The position numbers were made by a program, and so were the translations under genes. Shown here in pieces: positions 30,813 through 40,740 of a stretch of 64,000 bases of DNA. Source of the stretch: Enchytraeus crypticus (lineage: Eukaryota; Annelida; Clitellata; Enchytraeida; Enchytraeidae); contig CAJHZI010000884.1 in NCBI GenBank assembly GCA_905160935.1, positions 1,434,001-1,498,000 of the forward strand, written 5' to 3'. Each line of letters starts with the position of its first letter. The stretch's first letter is position 1. The notes beneath the pieces were generated by a model, which was not told the origin of the DNA, did no database searches, and worked only from the letters and a program-made list of their open reading frames with translations.

Positions 30813-33572
30813 GACTGGGGCAAAAAAATAATCCCCTAGCGAAATCTCAATATCTTTAAGAAAACTCAAAATATCTCTACTAAATTGACGAAGCTTCTAG
30901 GGGAGGAATTTCTGCGTATATCCTCCAAATTTGGTGAAAATATTTTCAGTAGTTACGAAATTACAGCATTTCTACGAGAAAAGTGCTAAAATCAATTTTA
31001 ACAAGGCTTTTTAAAGTGTCATCGGTTCCTTTTAAAGAAAATAACGACCCTGAAAAGGGCCGTTTACTTAAGTTGTGGAGTATAAGCCTGAACTACCTTG
31101 TTAGCTACTCCAATATATTATGCTTAAATTTTGTACTTCTGTTAAAATTGTTTCTAAAGTTGTTTGAAGAAAATTTCTGGTATTTTTGTTTAAATAAGCC
31201 TTGTTAAAATTGATTATAACATTTTTTCGGAGAAACGCTGTAGTTTTCTTACTTCTGAATATATTTTCACCAAATTTGCAGGATATACGCAGAAAGTCCT
31301 CCTCTAGAAGCTCCGAACTTGTGTAAAACTATTTTGAGTTTTGTCGAAGTTATTCAGACTTTTGGCAAAAAAAGCCTAGTTAAAAAAGATTTGTGCACTT
31401 TTTCGTAGAAACGCTGTAATTCCTTTACTACTATATAGATTTTCATCAAATTTTCTGGTTACATGCAGAAATTCCTCCCCTAGAAGCTTCAACAATTTTG
31501 TAAACATATTTTGAGTTTTGTTGAAGTTATTGAGATTTCGCTGGGGGATTATTTTTTTTGCCTCAGTCTGTATATATAACTATAGTCTTAATTTTATCAA
31601 AACAAGGAAGTTAAGCAGACATTGAAACATAAACTCAATAAACTCATGCATAGACTAATATTCAGATAGACTACTTTCGAAATTGGAATGGCAAACTATT
31701 TCTCTTTTTTATCAAATTGGCTTAATTCAAAAGAGAATTACTGTAAGTAGCAAAAAATGAGGCACACTATTCACAAAGACAATGAAGCGGAATTACAATA
31801 AAATTACAATTACTACAAAATGCAATACGGATATATCAAGACTAGAGTATAATAAATCTGTTTCATGCAGATTAGTAGTATTGCAGTCAGATCCGTTTAG
31901 ACCGAATCACTATAGTGCCTATAAGTGCATCGTATACAGCAACAGCTTTGCGTTACCACGCCACACTACACAGTGCAGTTTTATACGCACTAAATGCACA
32001 ACATAAAATTTCAGAGATATTTATATGACAACAAAAACATCAAATTCACTGCTGTATTTCAGAAAATTAATTTATTGCCCAAATTAGAGAAGCAGTGACA
32101 TATTGTGTAGTTATTAATTAGAATAAATAAGTTATAAGAAAATATGCTATTCTTTATATTAACATAAATAAGTTGGTGCTTACTGCCAATATACATGTAG
32201 ACACGTATGCAATCCACTGTACCGTCTCGAAATTATTATTATATTATTATATTGTAACCAGGAGCAGTCACTAATTTTATACAAGTAGACTTCAGTACTG
32301 ACCTGACTCGGTGGATATACAGACACCGACGTCAGTTTTTGAACAGGTAGAGCACCAGATGGTGAGACAGTTTCGATGACTATCGCACGACATGAGTTCT
32401 ACAGAGCTTATGGAGGGAAGTGGAATGACTTTTTTCGCTTCGTCTTTTTCCCTTCTCTTGAATTCTCTTTCCGTTAAGTACTTTTCTAACCTCAGGGCTC
32501 CTCTGCTGGAAGGTTTCCGTAGTACTAACCAATAGGTCTTCCATATCTAGTTAATCGATCAATCATTCGTTTTATTAATTAATAATTAATTGATCAATGA
32601 ATTATTCAATCATTCAACCAATCAACCACTCAATCAATTAATATTTCAATATGCAATGCAGAAAAAGACATTAATTCATCAATACATGAAACCAAAAATA
32701 TATCACTTAGCTCCTCAAACAATCACATCCTTTGTGCTGTAATCCATTCGGGAAGTAATTGAGAACAACCATTCAGTCATTCAGTTCAAATAAATAATAA
32801 AAAAATTATACATGTAAAGCAATTCTCCAAATTCTCTGCTTAGTTTCTAATTAAGTATGCTGTATTTGTTGTTTATTATCATATGGAAAACAAATAAAAA
32901 AGGTTGAACTTGATTCTTTGTTGAACAGTTAGACGAGCTGGATTACTCATGAGTCATTTCGCTCATATCATTAATACTCATGAGTCATTTCGCTCATACT
33001 ATTAAGTGCTTGTTTTTCATTATTTCTATTGCACAAATGTATTTATTAACTATTAATTCAGTTAATGCATCGATTTCAAATTTTATGCCGATATTTGAAT
33101 GTCTCAATAGCGTAGGGGTAACGTCAAGAAGTTTTAAATGACAGACCCTGAGGTGAATTGACCTCTCACGTATTCGAATCCCAGCCGCGCTGATCTGAGA
33201 GAAAAATCTCGGACATTCACTGGACTGATTATACGGGAAAATGGACTAAATTGCCTAACAGTTTAAACATGTGATATTAAAAAGTGGTAGATATCGACAT
33301 AGCTGATCATTTCACTATAATGCGCGTTTATTTTTTACTAAGTGTTCTAAGTTGTATAGGTTCAATTATAATAATTAATTAACTATAGATGACGACAGTT
33401 TGGATATCGCTCATGAATTTAACAACGCGTGTGAAATTACATAAAGTTATGTTTTAAAACTTACTCCCATTTTTCTGCTTTTCATTTTGACATGGCCTTG
33501 CATGACTATATCCGTAGCATAGTCAGGAGGCTCTAGACTCGAAGATTTCTTTAGTTTCATAGATCTACTCAT
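22982..33572 (-). CDS. Docking protein (DOK4/5/6-like), PH + PTB, six coding exons
   Basis: Exons 33465-33572, 32303-32546, 30096-30173, 29038-29281, 27350-27498 and 22982-23061 join in phase to 903 nt, or 300 residues. All introns are GT-AG. The PH domain spans about 22-143 (DIVMQGHVKMKSRK, then IWKTYWLVLRKPSSRG, ending GWYDVLQEVHGLYGK). The IRS-type PTB domain spans about 146-255 (DKFNVLLLPS, VVWPLNALRKYGRD, FTIESGR, CSTGEGLFIF), with Arg210 and Arg225 at the phosphotyrosine-binding positions. The tail has an SH3-ligand-like KKPLPPLP. DOK proteins are adaptors docking on phosphorylated NPxY motifs of receptor tyrosine kinases at the membrane. The PTB loop at about 178-200 is longer than I expect for DOK4/5/6. 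The last exon is the least certain. Confidence 0.88.
23090..23295. repeat. (TCA/TCG)n microsatellite, about 200 bp
   Basis: Near-uninterrupted TCA/TCG/ACC triplets. It directly abuts SINE-B tail sequence at 23296, so it probably grew from the SINE's (ATG)n tail. Confidence 0.9.
23286..23470 (-). mobile_element. SINE-B copy (tail and middle)
   Basis: Starts at the TCA tract; contains GGTCGGGATAGACT and TTCGTTTAAATTTTTGTAGC, and ends at GGAGCCTAG. The head is missing. Confidence 0.7.
24335..24580 (-). mobile_element. SINE-B copy, near complete
   Basis: From TCATCATCTTC through GGGATACGAATAGACC, TTTTTGTAGCAATTTCT, CTAACCAACCGAATTCCC, TTACTGACGTTGG and CGGTCGGTCTACTC to CAACACGGGCAAA. It is the best example linking the (TCA)n tail to the shared head. 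Confidence 0.8.
24810..25720 (+). pseudogene. LINE fragment, CR1/L2-like reverse transcriptase C-terminus
   Basis: An open frame to the stop at 25443 encodes about 210 residues: NLGVYMDCD near the start, LVLSRLDYGNSTLYG, YQSVLNAAARLIHGG, HVTPLLMQLHWLRVRERV, then AFRRAVKTLLWS. This series is the C-terminal region of CR1/L2-type LINE polymerases after the catalytic core. The 3' region to about 25720 ends in an (AAT/ATT)n tract, consistent with LINE termini that end in simple repeats. Endonuclease and catalytic RT motifs are absent (5' truncation). It lies antisense in DOK intron 5. Confidence 0.85.
26605..26790 (-). mobile_element. Degraded SINE-A copy in DOK intron 5
   Basis: Contains GAATGGCAGATCCAAGGTAA, then GAGCATTCC, then GATCAACCAGTTAGTCAC in the same order as other A copies. 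Confidence 0.55.
26822..26992 (-). mobile_element. 3' end of the resident LINE family, minus strand
   Basis: Reverse complement of the LINE 3' ends at 35.0, 51.7 and 58.8 kb: starts CTCTCTTAGTTCACTGCCTA and covers the codons for the GRGRPRLGML region. Truncated after about 170 bp. Confidence 0.8.
27350..27498 (-). CDS. DOK-like exon 5 (end of PTB domain)
   Basis: Acceptor CACCTTGTAG and donor GTTGTCTAT. It encodes SCSTGEGLFIFHSHQAELIY, then QRVHRASLALV, the last strand and C-terminal helix of an IRS-type PTB domain, then a Ser/Thr-rich linker. The split Arg codon with exon 4 is restored by phase 2. Confidence 0.9.
27737..27781. repeat. Perfect palindrome, 21-bp arms
   Basis: TTACATTCATATATATGTAA with its exact complement and a 3-base loop (AAA). 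Confidence 0.9.
27853..28115 (+). repeat. Minisatellite in DOK intron 4
   Basis: About five units of roughly 50-60 bp built from ATCGTTCTATCATTCTATCA and TTCTATCTTTCTATCAAATA. Some units lack a TATCGTAATA segment. Confidence 0.85.
28207..28365 (+). mobile_element. SINE-B copy in DOK intron 4 (head-first on + strand)
   Basis: CCCGTGTAGTCTCCG, TGCTGAAGAATAGACTAACC, CACGTGTCGTAA, AAGATCCAAACCAACGTTA, AAGGGCATTCGGATGGTGAG, then ends in AAATTGATACAATTTCTG. It is the complement of the other B copies. Confidence 0.75.
29038..29281 (-). CDS. DOK-like exon 4 (first part of PTB domain)
   Basis: Acceptor TTTCTTACATTTCAG and donor GTTTGTATG. It encodes DKFNVLLLPSLQLPISGEF, RVTDLNIILEKVG, an Asn/Ser/Asp-rich loop, and VVWPLNALRKYGRDDKKFTI. 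Phase 1 in, phase 2 out. Confidence 0.92.
29735..29815 (+). mobile_element. tRNA-derived SINE (family D) fragment
   Basis: GGGTTCAAATTCAA resembles a B box; the downstream CATTGACATCAACTGTCGAG resembles the D copies at 16.7 and 57.9 kb. Confidence 0.45.
30096..30173 (-). CDS. DOK-like exon 3 (C-terminal PH helix)
   Basis: Acceptor ATGTTTGTAG and donor GTAGGTACC. 78 nt, phase 1 at both ends, encoding ELMGWYDVLQEVHGLYGKHY, the closing helix of the PH domain. Being symmetric it could be skipped without a frameshift. Confidence 0.85.
30215..30330 (+). mobile_element. tRNA-like SINE head in DOK intron 2
   Basis: An A-box-like TTTAGTATGGGCTG and a B-box-like TGTTCAAATCTC about 60 bases apart. It does not fold as a complete tRNA. 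Confidence 0.4.
30754..30809. repeat. (TA)n microsatellite at a MITE border
   Basis: An uninterrupted TA run directly adjoining the foldback element that begins at 30811. Confidence 0.9.
30811..31570. mobile_element. Foldback MITE, Tc1/mariner-like, 760 bp
   Basis: Ends are CAGACTGGGGCAAAAAAATA and the complement of CAGACTGAGGCAAAAAAAAT. The inverted similarity continues inward for over 100 bp on each side (AAATCTCAATA, GAAGCTTCTAGGGGAGGAAT). Internal inverted modules (GCCTTGTTAAAATTGATT) add more pairing. It sits in a TA-rich target, compatible with a TA duplication. No transposase frame. The superfamily is inferred from end sequence and target. Confidence 0.8.
32303..32546 (-). CDS. DOK-like exon 2 (core of PH domain)
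   Basis: Acceptor TTAACTAG and donor GTCAGTACTG. It encodes IWKTYWLVLRKPSSRGALRL, then EKYLTERE and LTIWCSTCS. Phase 0 in, phase 1 out. Uninterrupted over 244 nt. Confidence 0.9.
33100..33345 (+). mobile_element. tRNA-derived SINE (family C) copy
   Basis: A-box-like TAGCGTAGGGGTAACG, B-box-like GTATTCGAATCCC, then CTCGGACATTCACTGGACTG. The whole unit recurs inverted at 43299-43547, where it has target duplications. Confidence 0.75.
33465..33572 (-). CDS. DOK-like exon 1 (start of PH domain)
   Basis: ATG at 33572; 36 codons ending KMKSRKMG, then the donor GTAAGTTTT, in phase 0. The DIV-QG-V-M-SRK pattern is the first PH strand of DOK4/5/6 proteins. A further upstream non-coding exon is possible. 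Confidence 0.85.
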
Positions 33573-34454
33573 TTTACACGTGGCTTAATCCAATACACTC
33601 TATGCTTTAATTTCACTCTAAATCGGCATGTGCTGTCAATGTGTGTACGATATTTTTAAAGGCGTTCTTACAATAGTATGAAACAACGATGTAATGATTT
33701 TAAAGTTTACGACTTAAAGTAATGCTTCAATGCAGACACTATAGAAGGTAATAAGTTATTTCTTTTACAAATATTATCAAAAATAGGTATCATAAATTAA
33801 TGTCAGATAGAAATATTTACTTCTTGTTTATGAATATTATAAAGCATCAATAGTTAATTATGTTGTACTAATGTATTCTTCTGTGGTAAATACTAAAACT
33901 ATCATATAGGCTACATCGGTACAAAGGTTAAATAAATACATTTAAATTTAATCAATAGGCATATCACGAGTAGACCCTGCTACAAGTTATTTTTACTATA
34001 AAAAGTAAAGCTTGATTGTATAATCATATCATCAACAAAACAGTGAATCATAAACTAAATTTGATTGTATAATTGTATCACTAAAAGCAGTGAATCGTAT
34101 TTCATTATAACGGGCTGTATTAGAAGCCTCGGGGGGGGGGGGGGCGTTGATCCATTATCCTTTTTGATTAAAATGTGCAATATAAAGCCCCATTGGAAAT
34201 TATTAATTATTGGATATTAGCCCCATAAAGAAATCTCAACCCCATCTCATTTTGTGGAAAGTCTCGCCACAAATAATCAGTAACATGTGCATAAAACAGA
34301 ATAATGATAGTATATCTAAATATAATATGGATATCCAAATGTATTTAAAATGCAGATCCTAATCTCTAGGTAACGTTTTCTAAACGTAAACGAACTAGTT
34401 TAATATATAATCTATATATATTCACCAAAATACATGGCAGATATTTTACTTCAA
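33573..34454. other. Region upstream of the DOK-like gene; no gene seen
   Basis: Would include the DOK-like promoter on the - strand. The only distinctive element is a 14-G homopolymer at 34131-34144. Confidence 0.4.
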
Positions 34455-34573
34455 AATACAATGCTTTAAACTATAGTATAAATACTGTATAATACTATAT
34501 TATACAGTATTTATATACAATACAATGCTTTAAACTGTAGTATAAATACTGTATAATACTATATTATACAGTA
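34455..34573. repeat. Tandem duplication with internal palindromes
   Basis: Two copies of a unit containing ACAATGCTTTAAACT and the palindrome AATACTGTATAAT-ACTAT-ATTATACAGTATT. The LINE fragment starts immediately after the second copy. Confidence 0.8.
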
Positions 34574-35068
34574 TTACGGCCTTTGGTAGTAGAAAAGAAC
34601 TATTAACAAAAAGTCTAAAGAAAGACACAAAGATAAAGATAGTGAAAACTTTGATTTGAACCACGCTATTATATGGATGTGAAACATGGACCTTAAGGAA
34701 GGAAGATATTAGGAAACTGGAGGCATTGGAAATGTGGATTTGGAGAAGAATGGAGAGGATTAGCTGGACTCAAAAGGTTACAAATGAGGAAGTCCTGGAG
34801 AGAGTTGGCACAGATAGACAGTTGATAAATGTATTAAGAAATAGGAAGAAGAGATGGATAGGACATATTCTAAGGGAGGAAGGTCTATTAAAAGAGATTA
34901 TAGAAGGTAGAATGGAAGGAAAAAGAGGCAGGGTCAGGCCGAGATTTGGTATGTTAGATGATTTAAAGAACCACTCATATGTGGAAGTGAAGAGGAAGGC
35001 GGAAGACAGAGAAGAGTGGAGGCGTTATGTACCATGGACCTGCCAGTAGGCAGTGCACTAAGAGAGAA
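34574..35068 (+). pseudogene. LINE fragment, reverse transcriptase C-terminus (copy 1)
   Basis: Encodes FGSRKELLTKSLKKD, LLYGCETWTLRKEDIRKLEA, MERISWTQKVTNEEVLERVG and RRYVPWTCQ-stop at 35049. The last 325 nt are a clean frame; one TGA lies in the 5' part. The 3' end is CCAGTAGGCAGTGCACTAAG then GAGAG. 5'-truncated; same family as the copies at 42.8, 50.4 and 58.1 kb. Confidence 0.85.
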
Positions 35069-35069
35069 T

Positions 35070-36084
35070 AGTATATTCTAAGCAGTTCTGCTTTTAAATA
35101 AATTTTTAGAAATCATACTAAATTTAAGCAGTCAGCATCAAAAAATCTTTCGGTTTGTATCTCACAAAAAATATTAATTCAAGTTTTTTAAGAAATAGAA
35201 TTTCTTCCTGCTGTAACTCTCCCAATAGAGTTATACTTATTATTACTTATTATAAATACTTATAATAATATGTACTTATTCTTATTACTTATTATAAATA
35301 CTTATAATAATATGTACTTATTATTATTACTTATTATTTAGTTATACTTATTACTTAACAATATTTTCTGCTCTACAGAATCTGATAATGTCAGAGACGG
35401 TGCAAATAAAATTTGAACCAAAGCCTATAGTTTCTTGCAATCTAATTTAAGACCTTCCTATTAAGCCATGCACTAAACTGGGCCAAACCTTTCAACTGGT
35501 AGGCCTACATTGCGTTGTAAATTGGTTCAAATTTACGTCATCAAAACACTGGTTTTCTCAATTTATGAGGCCCACAATACAAAACTCTACAGTTATAAAC
35601 GAACATTCATTAGCAAAAGACACAGGTCAATCTTCTACTATATCCTAAATAGTGTTTACTATACAGAGCCGATGAGCCTACTCGTTCTTAGTGTCTATAC
35701 ACTATACAACTAAACAAATATACGTGCAGGCTCTACAGAGGATCTGTTATTCTTGCTCACATAACTGACTATCAGGCCATCTAATATTACACAGCTAGGC
35801 CATGTTGACTAATGCTAAGCCTGACATCGTTCGGTTTCATTTTGCCTGTCGGGTTATGATTGTGGAGAAAATATAAAGTATGGTACCATTTAAAGTGTAA
35901 CTTATTTTGCTGTGTCCACTGCGAGGAGGGGCTAGAAAACCCCTTCCCTGACGGGGTGTTGTTTCCCAGTACCCGATTACGATATATTTTATTAAGGTTG
36001 AACTTAATAAAAAAATAAATAATTAATCTATAAGCTCATGAACATATAAATACATGAAACTGAGTGTATATGTATTCCGTGTTG
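35070..36084. other. Intergenic; no gene seen
   Basis: Contains a duplicated TTACTTATTATAAATACTTA segment at 35225-35340. No supportable reading frame. Confidence 0.4.
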
Positions 36085-36375
36085 TTTCAAGGACGTTGAG
36101 GAATAAACCAGCCGTAAACTGCACGCGTCGTAAGAGGCTTCTGGGCAAGAACTGAGAAGTCAACGGGACAATTGGATTGGATAACGCCTCAGCAGTTATA
36201 TTTTCCCCAAGCTATGGGCTACATTCAGGTGTTGAAAATGGATATAGCATAGCTCTTTTGCGAAGGGATGAACTCGTTGATCGACCGAGTGTTCTTTGGG
36301 AAGCGAAAAACGCAGCAAGTGAGTAGAGATATATACCTTGGACTTGGACTTGGACTTGCAGAACACTAGAGAGAG
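36085..36375 (+). mobile_element. SINE-A copy, near full length, head-first
   Basis: AACCAGCCGTAAACTGCACG, CGTCGTAAGAGGCTT, CCAAGCTATGGGCTACATTC and AACTCGTTGATCGACCGAGT follow in order. Near the tail TTGGAC is repeated in tandem (36339-36357). Confidence 0.7.
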
Positions 36376-38270
36376 CGACATATACAGCAATTAAAAAACC
36401 TAAATAACTTCGTTGGAGTACATAAGTTGTAATCAAACGTTGTTGAGCCAGATAAAAACTAAAATAACCTGAATAATTCATTGAGAGATCACCGTGGCAT
36501 TCCAATCATAAAAAGTCAATAACGTCAGCTTCATCTCTTGAAAGCGAAACGGGCGACGAGAGAGTTCAGAATGTGAACCCCACACCCCACATAAAATTAT
36601 AATGTACTGATGCGCAGTTGGATATCTTACTGACATCGCCACAGGATCCAGCCTAACATTAAAATAATACAACAAAACAATGAGTTCGATGCTGAATAGT
36701 ATCAATCAATAATATAATCAGTAAATGTTATAGAGGGTAAATTAATCAATAAAGCAGGCAGTCAATCAACCATCAGCCAATAGATTAGTCCATCAATCAT
36801 TAAATCAATCAATAAGTCAATCCATCCTCCATTTAATTATATATATTCTTTATTCACCATTATATGGCAGATACCAATATACAAACAAACAAAACGAAAC
36901 TAAAAAATCAAATAACAGACAGAAATTAGCCTATATGCAAAAATTTAGTCTAATAGATTTAATAACATACATGTATTGTAAACCATGCAATAAACAGTTC
37001 ATATGTGCTAATCCAAATTAGATGTAGATTCAGTATTTAATATTTTTTCAAAGAAGATCCACAGTTTAAATCGAATAGTATCAACAGAATCAGCATTTAA
37101 AATATTATATTTCCTTTGTAATTTCTCAAGCGCAAAATAATCTAAATGATCCAAATCAATCCCTCTATATAATTCTCCCTCTTTAACTAGCTTATTCTAA
37201 AAAGAAATTATGCAAAAAGTCAGTCAATCAATTACTGTGACCTTATAGAAGAAGGAATTATACTAGTTGACATACATAATACAAATAAAACTTAACTATA
37301 TAGGAAAAAATTGAAAATCATTTAAATATAAAAGGAAAATCATTTGATTGTAGAAGAAAATATAAAAAAATTCAGAATGTTGTAGATAATTATTGTTATT
37401 CTGTTTAAGAGCTAGTTCGTAATTTCTCTTCAGTAAAAAGCATATGCTATTTCATCCTTATCCTTTTGGTAAGACTATGAAGGAAAGATAGCAACGATTT
37501 AATTAGGTAGATTGAGACAAAGTTAATAAATTATTATAATGATTCATATATAAAATTATTTACAATACTTTCTGGCTCTAAACTTGTTGGAATGAACACT
37601 TAGCTAATGCACCGGATAATCCAAAGATGAATTCCAACCAGTTTGGACAGTCTAAATGTGGAGTTTGTGCAAAAAGTAACTACTATGGTCACTAGATGGC
37701 GAGCCCGTCACGTGGCGAACGGCTAACGTGATGCAGCGAATTGCTCGCATGGTGAATTATTTTATCAGATATCAATATGAATTAAGTTAAAATGAAATCC
37801 TTAATATAATTTTTATGCATTCAATGGTAGCGTATCGTAAAAGCGTCCATTTAAATGATGGGTTGATAAACTTTGCAAATGCGTTCTAATCAATGGATAG
37901 TTTATAAAATTGCAATCCGAGACAAATGCTTAATCTATGAAATTGCAATGCCATACAGACATACAAACTAATTTACAGACGAAGCGCTTAATTAGATTAG
38001 ATTATGTGCTCGATCAAGTCAAGAAACGAATAGATTCATTAATTAAGAAACGATACCGATCAAAAATGCATTCGATCATATATGTAAATATTAAGAAAAA
38101 TTCGATCAAGACATGCTCATTTGGAAATTTGCATCGAAGTAGTTTTCAGTTGAAACAGAAACTAATAGGCCTACAATTCTTACCATCAATCTTACGTAAA
38201 GTGAAATAGAATTTATTTATTTATTATTTATAATAATAAATAAAACCAAGATGATCGGTTTCAGGTACAA
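36376..38270. other. Intergenic; no gene seen
   Basis: A+T-rich. A 90-codon open frame at 37937-38209 is Lys/Arg/Ile-rich and matches nothing I recognise; I do not call it a gene. Confidence 0.4.
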
Positions 38271-38274
38271 TGGT

Positions 38275-38610
38275 AAAGCCACTGTACCCCTATCCACGGT
38301 ATCCCTAGCAATTGTACCCCAAGCCGTTGTACCCACAGACATTGTATCCCTAGCCATTGTACCCCAACCCATTGTACCCCTAGCCATTGTACCCCAAGCC
38401 ATTGTACCCCTAGCCATTGTATCCCTAGCCATTTTATCCCAAGCCATTGTCCCCTAGCCATTGTACCCCTAGCCGTTGTAGTCTAGTCATTGTAGCCCAA
38501 GCCATTGTACAACAAAGCCATTGTACCCCAAACTATTGTACCCCTAGCCATTGTGCCACTAGCCATTGTACCCCTAACCATTGTACCCCTAGCAATTGTA
38601 CCCCTGAGAC
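38275..38610 (+). repeat. 15-bp minisatellite (CCATTGTACCCCTAG)n
   Basis: About 20 units alternating CCCCTAGCCATTGTA and CCCCAAGCCATTGTA. Because 15 is a multiple of three it produces repetitive open frames on both strands, which are not genes. Confidence 0.92.
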
Positions 38611-39139
38611 CTGATCATCGCCGTGGCTGACCCACAGCTAGTATATTGGTTTCAGTAATAGATTCCATTTTGTATCTTACTGCAGTAGGAACACAAAAAG
38701 TGTTAATGAAAAACTTTCATATCAATTACATTTTAATTATGACTAATATCAAGTATTTTATCCGGGTTTCATTATCAATAGCATCTGACATCTGTTGAGT
38801 TAATTAACAGCATAACTGATATTATATAATTGACAGCATTGAACTCAACTAGGAAGAAAATAAAATCTGAAATGCTACAAGAAAAACATTTCGTCATGTT
38901 TTCTTAAAATGCGATGCCTTTGCTGATTTTCTGAAATTTTATTGAGCTGAAACATTTCTTTAAATGACGCAAATGGGCTATAACATTGTAACAAAGCATG
39001 GCAAGAAGTTACTACTTTTAAGGGGATTAGAAACAAGATAAGGTAACAGAGAAGCACAAATTGTGTTCCATTTCAAGGTATAATCTTATCTTTATCCACT
39101 TTCCGTTGTAATTATTAGATTGATAAATCACTCTCTCTC

Positions 39140-39595
39140 TTCTCTCTCTTCAGTGCACTGCCAAGTCCCAGGTTCATGGTACATAATCATACTCAAAGTC
39201 TGCTTTCTAGCTCCATAAGAGCACTCCCTAGATCAACAAGTTAATCCCTTCACGAAGTCTATGCCTTATCCACACCTTATGTAGCCTTGAGCTTGAAAAA
39301 AGTATGGTTTTTGATGTGGTTTCTCGTTGCCTACCAAAGTTAGACGGATTAATTACTATTAAATTCTGGGGAATTAATTACTATTTAATTCCCCAGAATT
39401 TTTTACTATATAATCTGGGGAATTTGCACGAGAGGACCCACCTCACCATAAAAATATTTCATGGTGAGGTGGGTCCTCTAGTGCCATCCTCAGCTTCTGC
39501 CTTAGTCACCTCTTACGTACACGCAGCAGATTGTTTGCGGATGGCCTATTCTGCAGTGGTCCAACCACACCCGAGCACAACACGGGGGAATCATT
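39140..39595 (-). mobile_element. SINE-A copy interrupted by a hairpin cluster
   Basis: Tail side (GTGCACTGCCAAGTCCCAGG), middle (TATGTAGCCTTGAGCTTGA) and head side (GTCACCTCTTACG...CAACACGGGGGAA) are in order. They are separated by about 130 bp of strongly palindromic DNA at 39355-39480 that other copies lack. Confidence 0.75.
39361..39479. repeat. Two adjacent hairpins inside a SINE-A copy
   Basis: Hairpin 1 (39361-39402): AAATTCTGGGGAATTA and near-complement. Hairpin 2 (39431-39479): AGAGGACCCACCTCACCAT with a perfect 19-bp complement and an 11-base loop. Confidence 0.9.
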
Positions 39596-39599
39596 ATTA

Positions 39600-40488
39600 T
39601 CATAAAATTATTATATCATATTGTGATGAATCAGATATTGATGTATAGCGTGTGGCACTGAAAGTGTGAAACATTGACCCGGAGTGCGACACTTAAACGA
39701 TGAAATGAGAGGATCGGTAATTTGGAGAAGATCGGCCCGAAGTAAGTTTTCAATAAATGTGCAGCATTTATATCACTGTCATGTTGAACACACAAATCAC
39801 AAAAAACGTGTCATTTAATTGTGAAACGTTTATTTTGTTTTCCTAAAATCTGAAAAAAACGGGCGGACGTTAACAAGTTCGAAATGGACGACCAAAAAGA
39901 AAATTGCAAAATTGGAGGGCCAAACAAATATTTTGTGCCTGGTGGGTTAGCCAAGTTGCAACCGAGAAGTTGGTTGCAACTTGGGGTTGCAACAAAAGGG
40001 GATTTGAAAAGGGGAATTTTAAATTTAGCACTTATAGGTGACGGGGGAATCAAGCGCGCTTGTGTCATTGCTGTAGGAGATGGACGCCCCTGACTGCAAC
40101 TTTAGCAGGTACTTGAAATCCTGAAGGACTGTGCCTAATTTTTAAATATTAAAAATTTAATTTAAGAATTTAACAACCTTCTTATAATGTATTGCTTCAT
40201 TTGCAAATTGATTTCTGCGTAATCCTTTGCCATGTGTATTCGTCACTGACATCGCTGTCGAGTAAAAAATCTGACGTTAACATTATCGTTAACATTAGCT
40301 CTACCAGCTTTTTTATCATTAATATTAAAATGAAAGTGTTTTGACTTAAATAAGTATCTTAATTATCCAATTTCGCTATTTTCGTTGTCTGCCGTACTAC
40401 TGCATGTAACTGTTATAATTTTTGCAATATTGTAACTATCTGCAATTGTCAGACTGTGTTGAAATAAAGGAATGGAATCTTGTTATTG
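39600..40488. other. Intergenic; short GC-richer patch, no gene called
   Basis: The segment 39840-40095 is richer in G and has TTGCAAC/GTTGCAA inverted repeats. Both strands are open for 69-85 codons, but neither frame looks like a protein. 40235-40320 resembles the 3' part of SINE D. Confidence 0.35.
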
Positions 40489-40514
40489 AAATAAATTAGA
40501 GATGGGAATTTTAT

Positions 40515-40740
40515 GAATTTCCAGAGTTCGGGTTCGGTTCGGTTCGTTGAAAATGAAAGTTCGGTTCGGTTCGGGTTCGGTTAGCAGTTGACAATTTGAG
40601 AGTTTGGTTCCGTTCGGTTCGTTGAAAATGAAAGTTCGGTTCGGTTCGGGTTCGGTTCTAAAAAGGGTTTGGGTTCGGCTTGCTTTCCAATTCGTAAGAG
40701 TTCGATTCGAGTTCGAAATGGTTTGGTTTGGATAATGTTG
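40515..40740. repeat. Left subterminal (GGTTC)n repeats of the hAT
   Basis: Runs of GTTCGGTTCGG, with the longer unit GTTCGTTGAAAATGAAA present twice. Confidence 0.9.

Noticed and set aside
33100-33180. A-box and B-box suggesting a tRNA gene
   Set aside because: No cloverleaf closes and the unit recurs with a SINE body and target duplication at 43.3 kb.
37937-38209. 90-codon Lys/Arg-rich frame
   Set aside because: No recognisable family and composition expected of A+T-rich non-coding DNA.
38217-38461. Three overlapping repetitive frames on both strands
   Set aside because: They are translations of a 15-bp minisatellite with no stop in any frame.
39811-40093. Open frames on both strands (85 and 69 codons)
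   Set aside because: Both strands open together in a GC-richer patch with inverted repeats; no domain or splice evidence.
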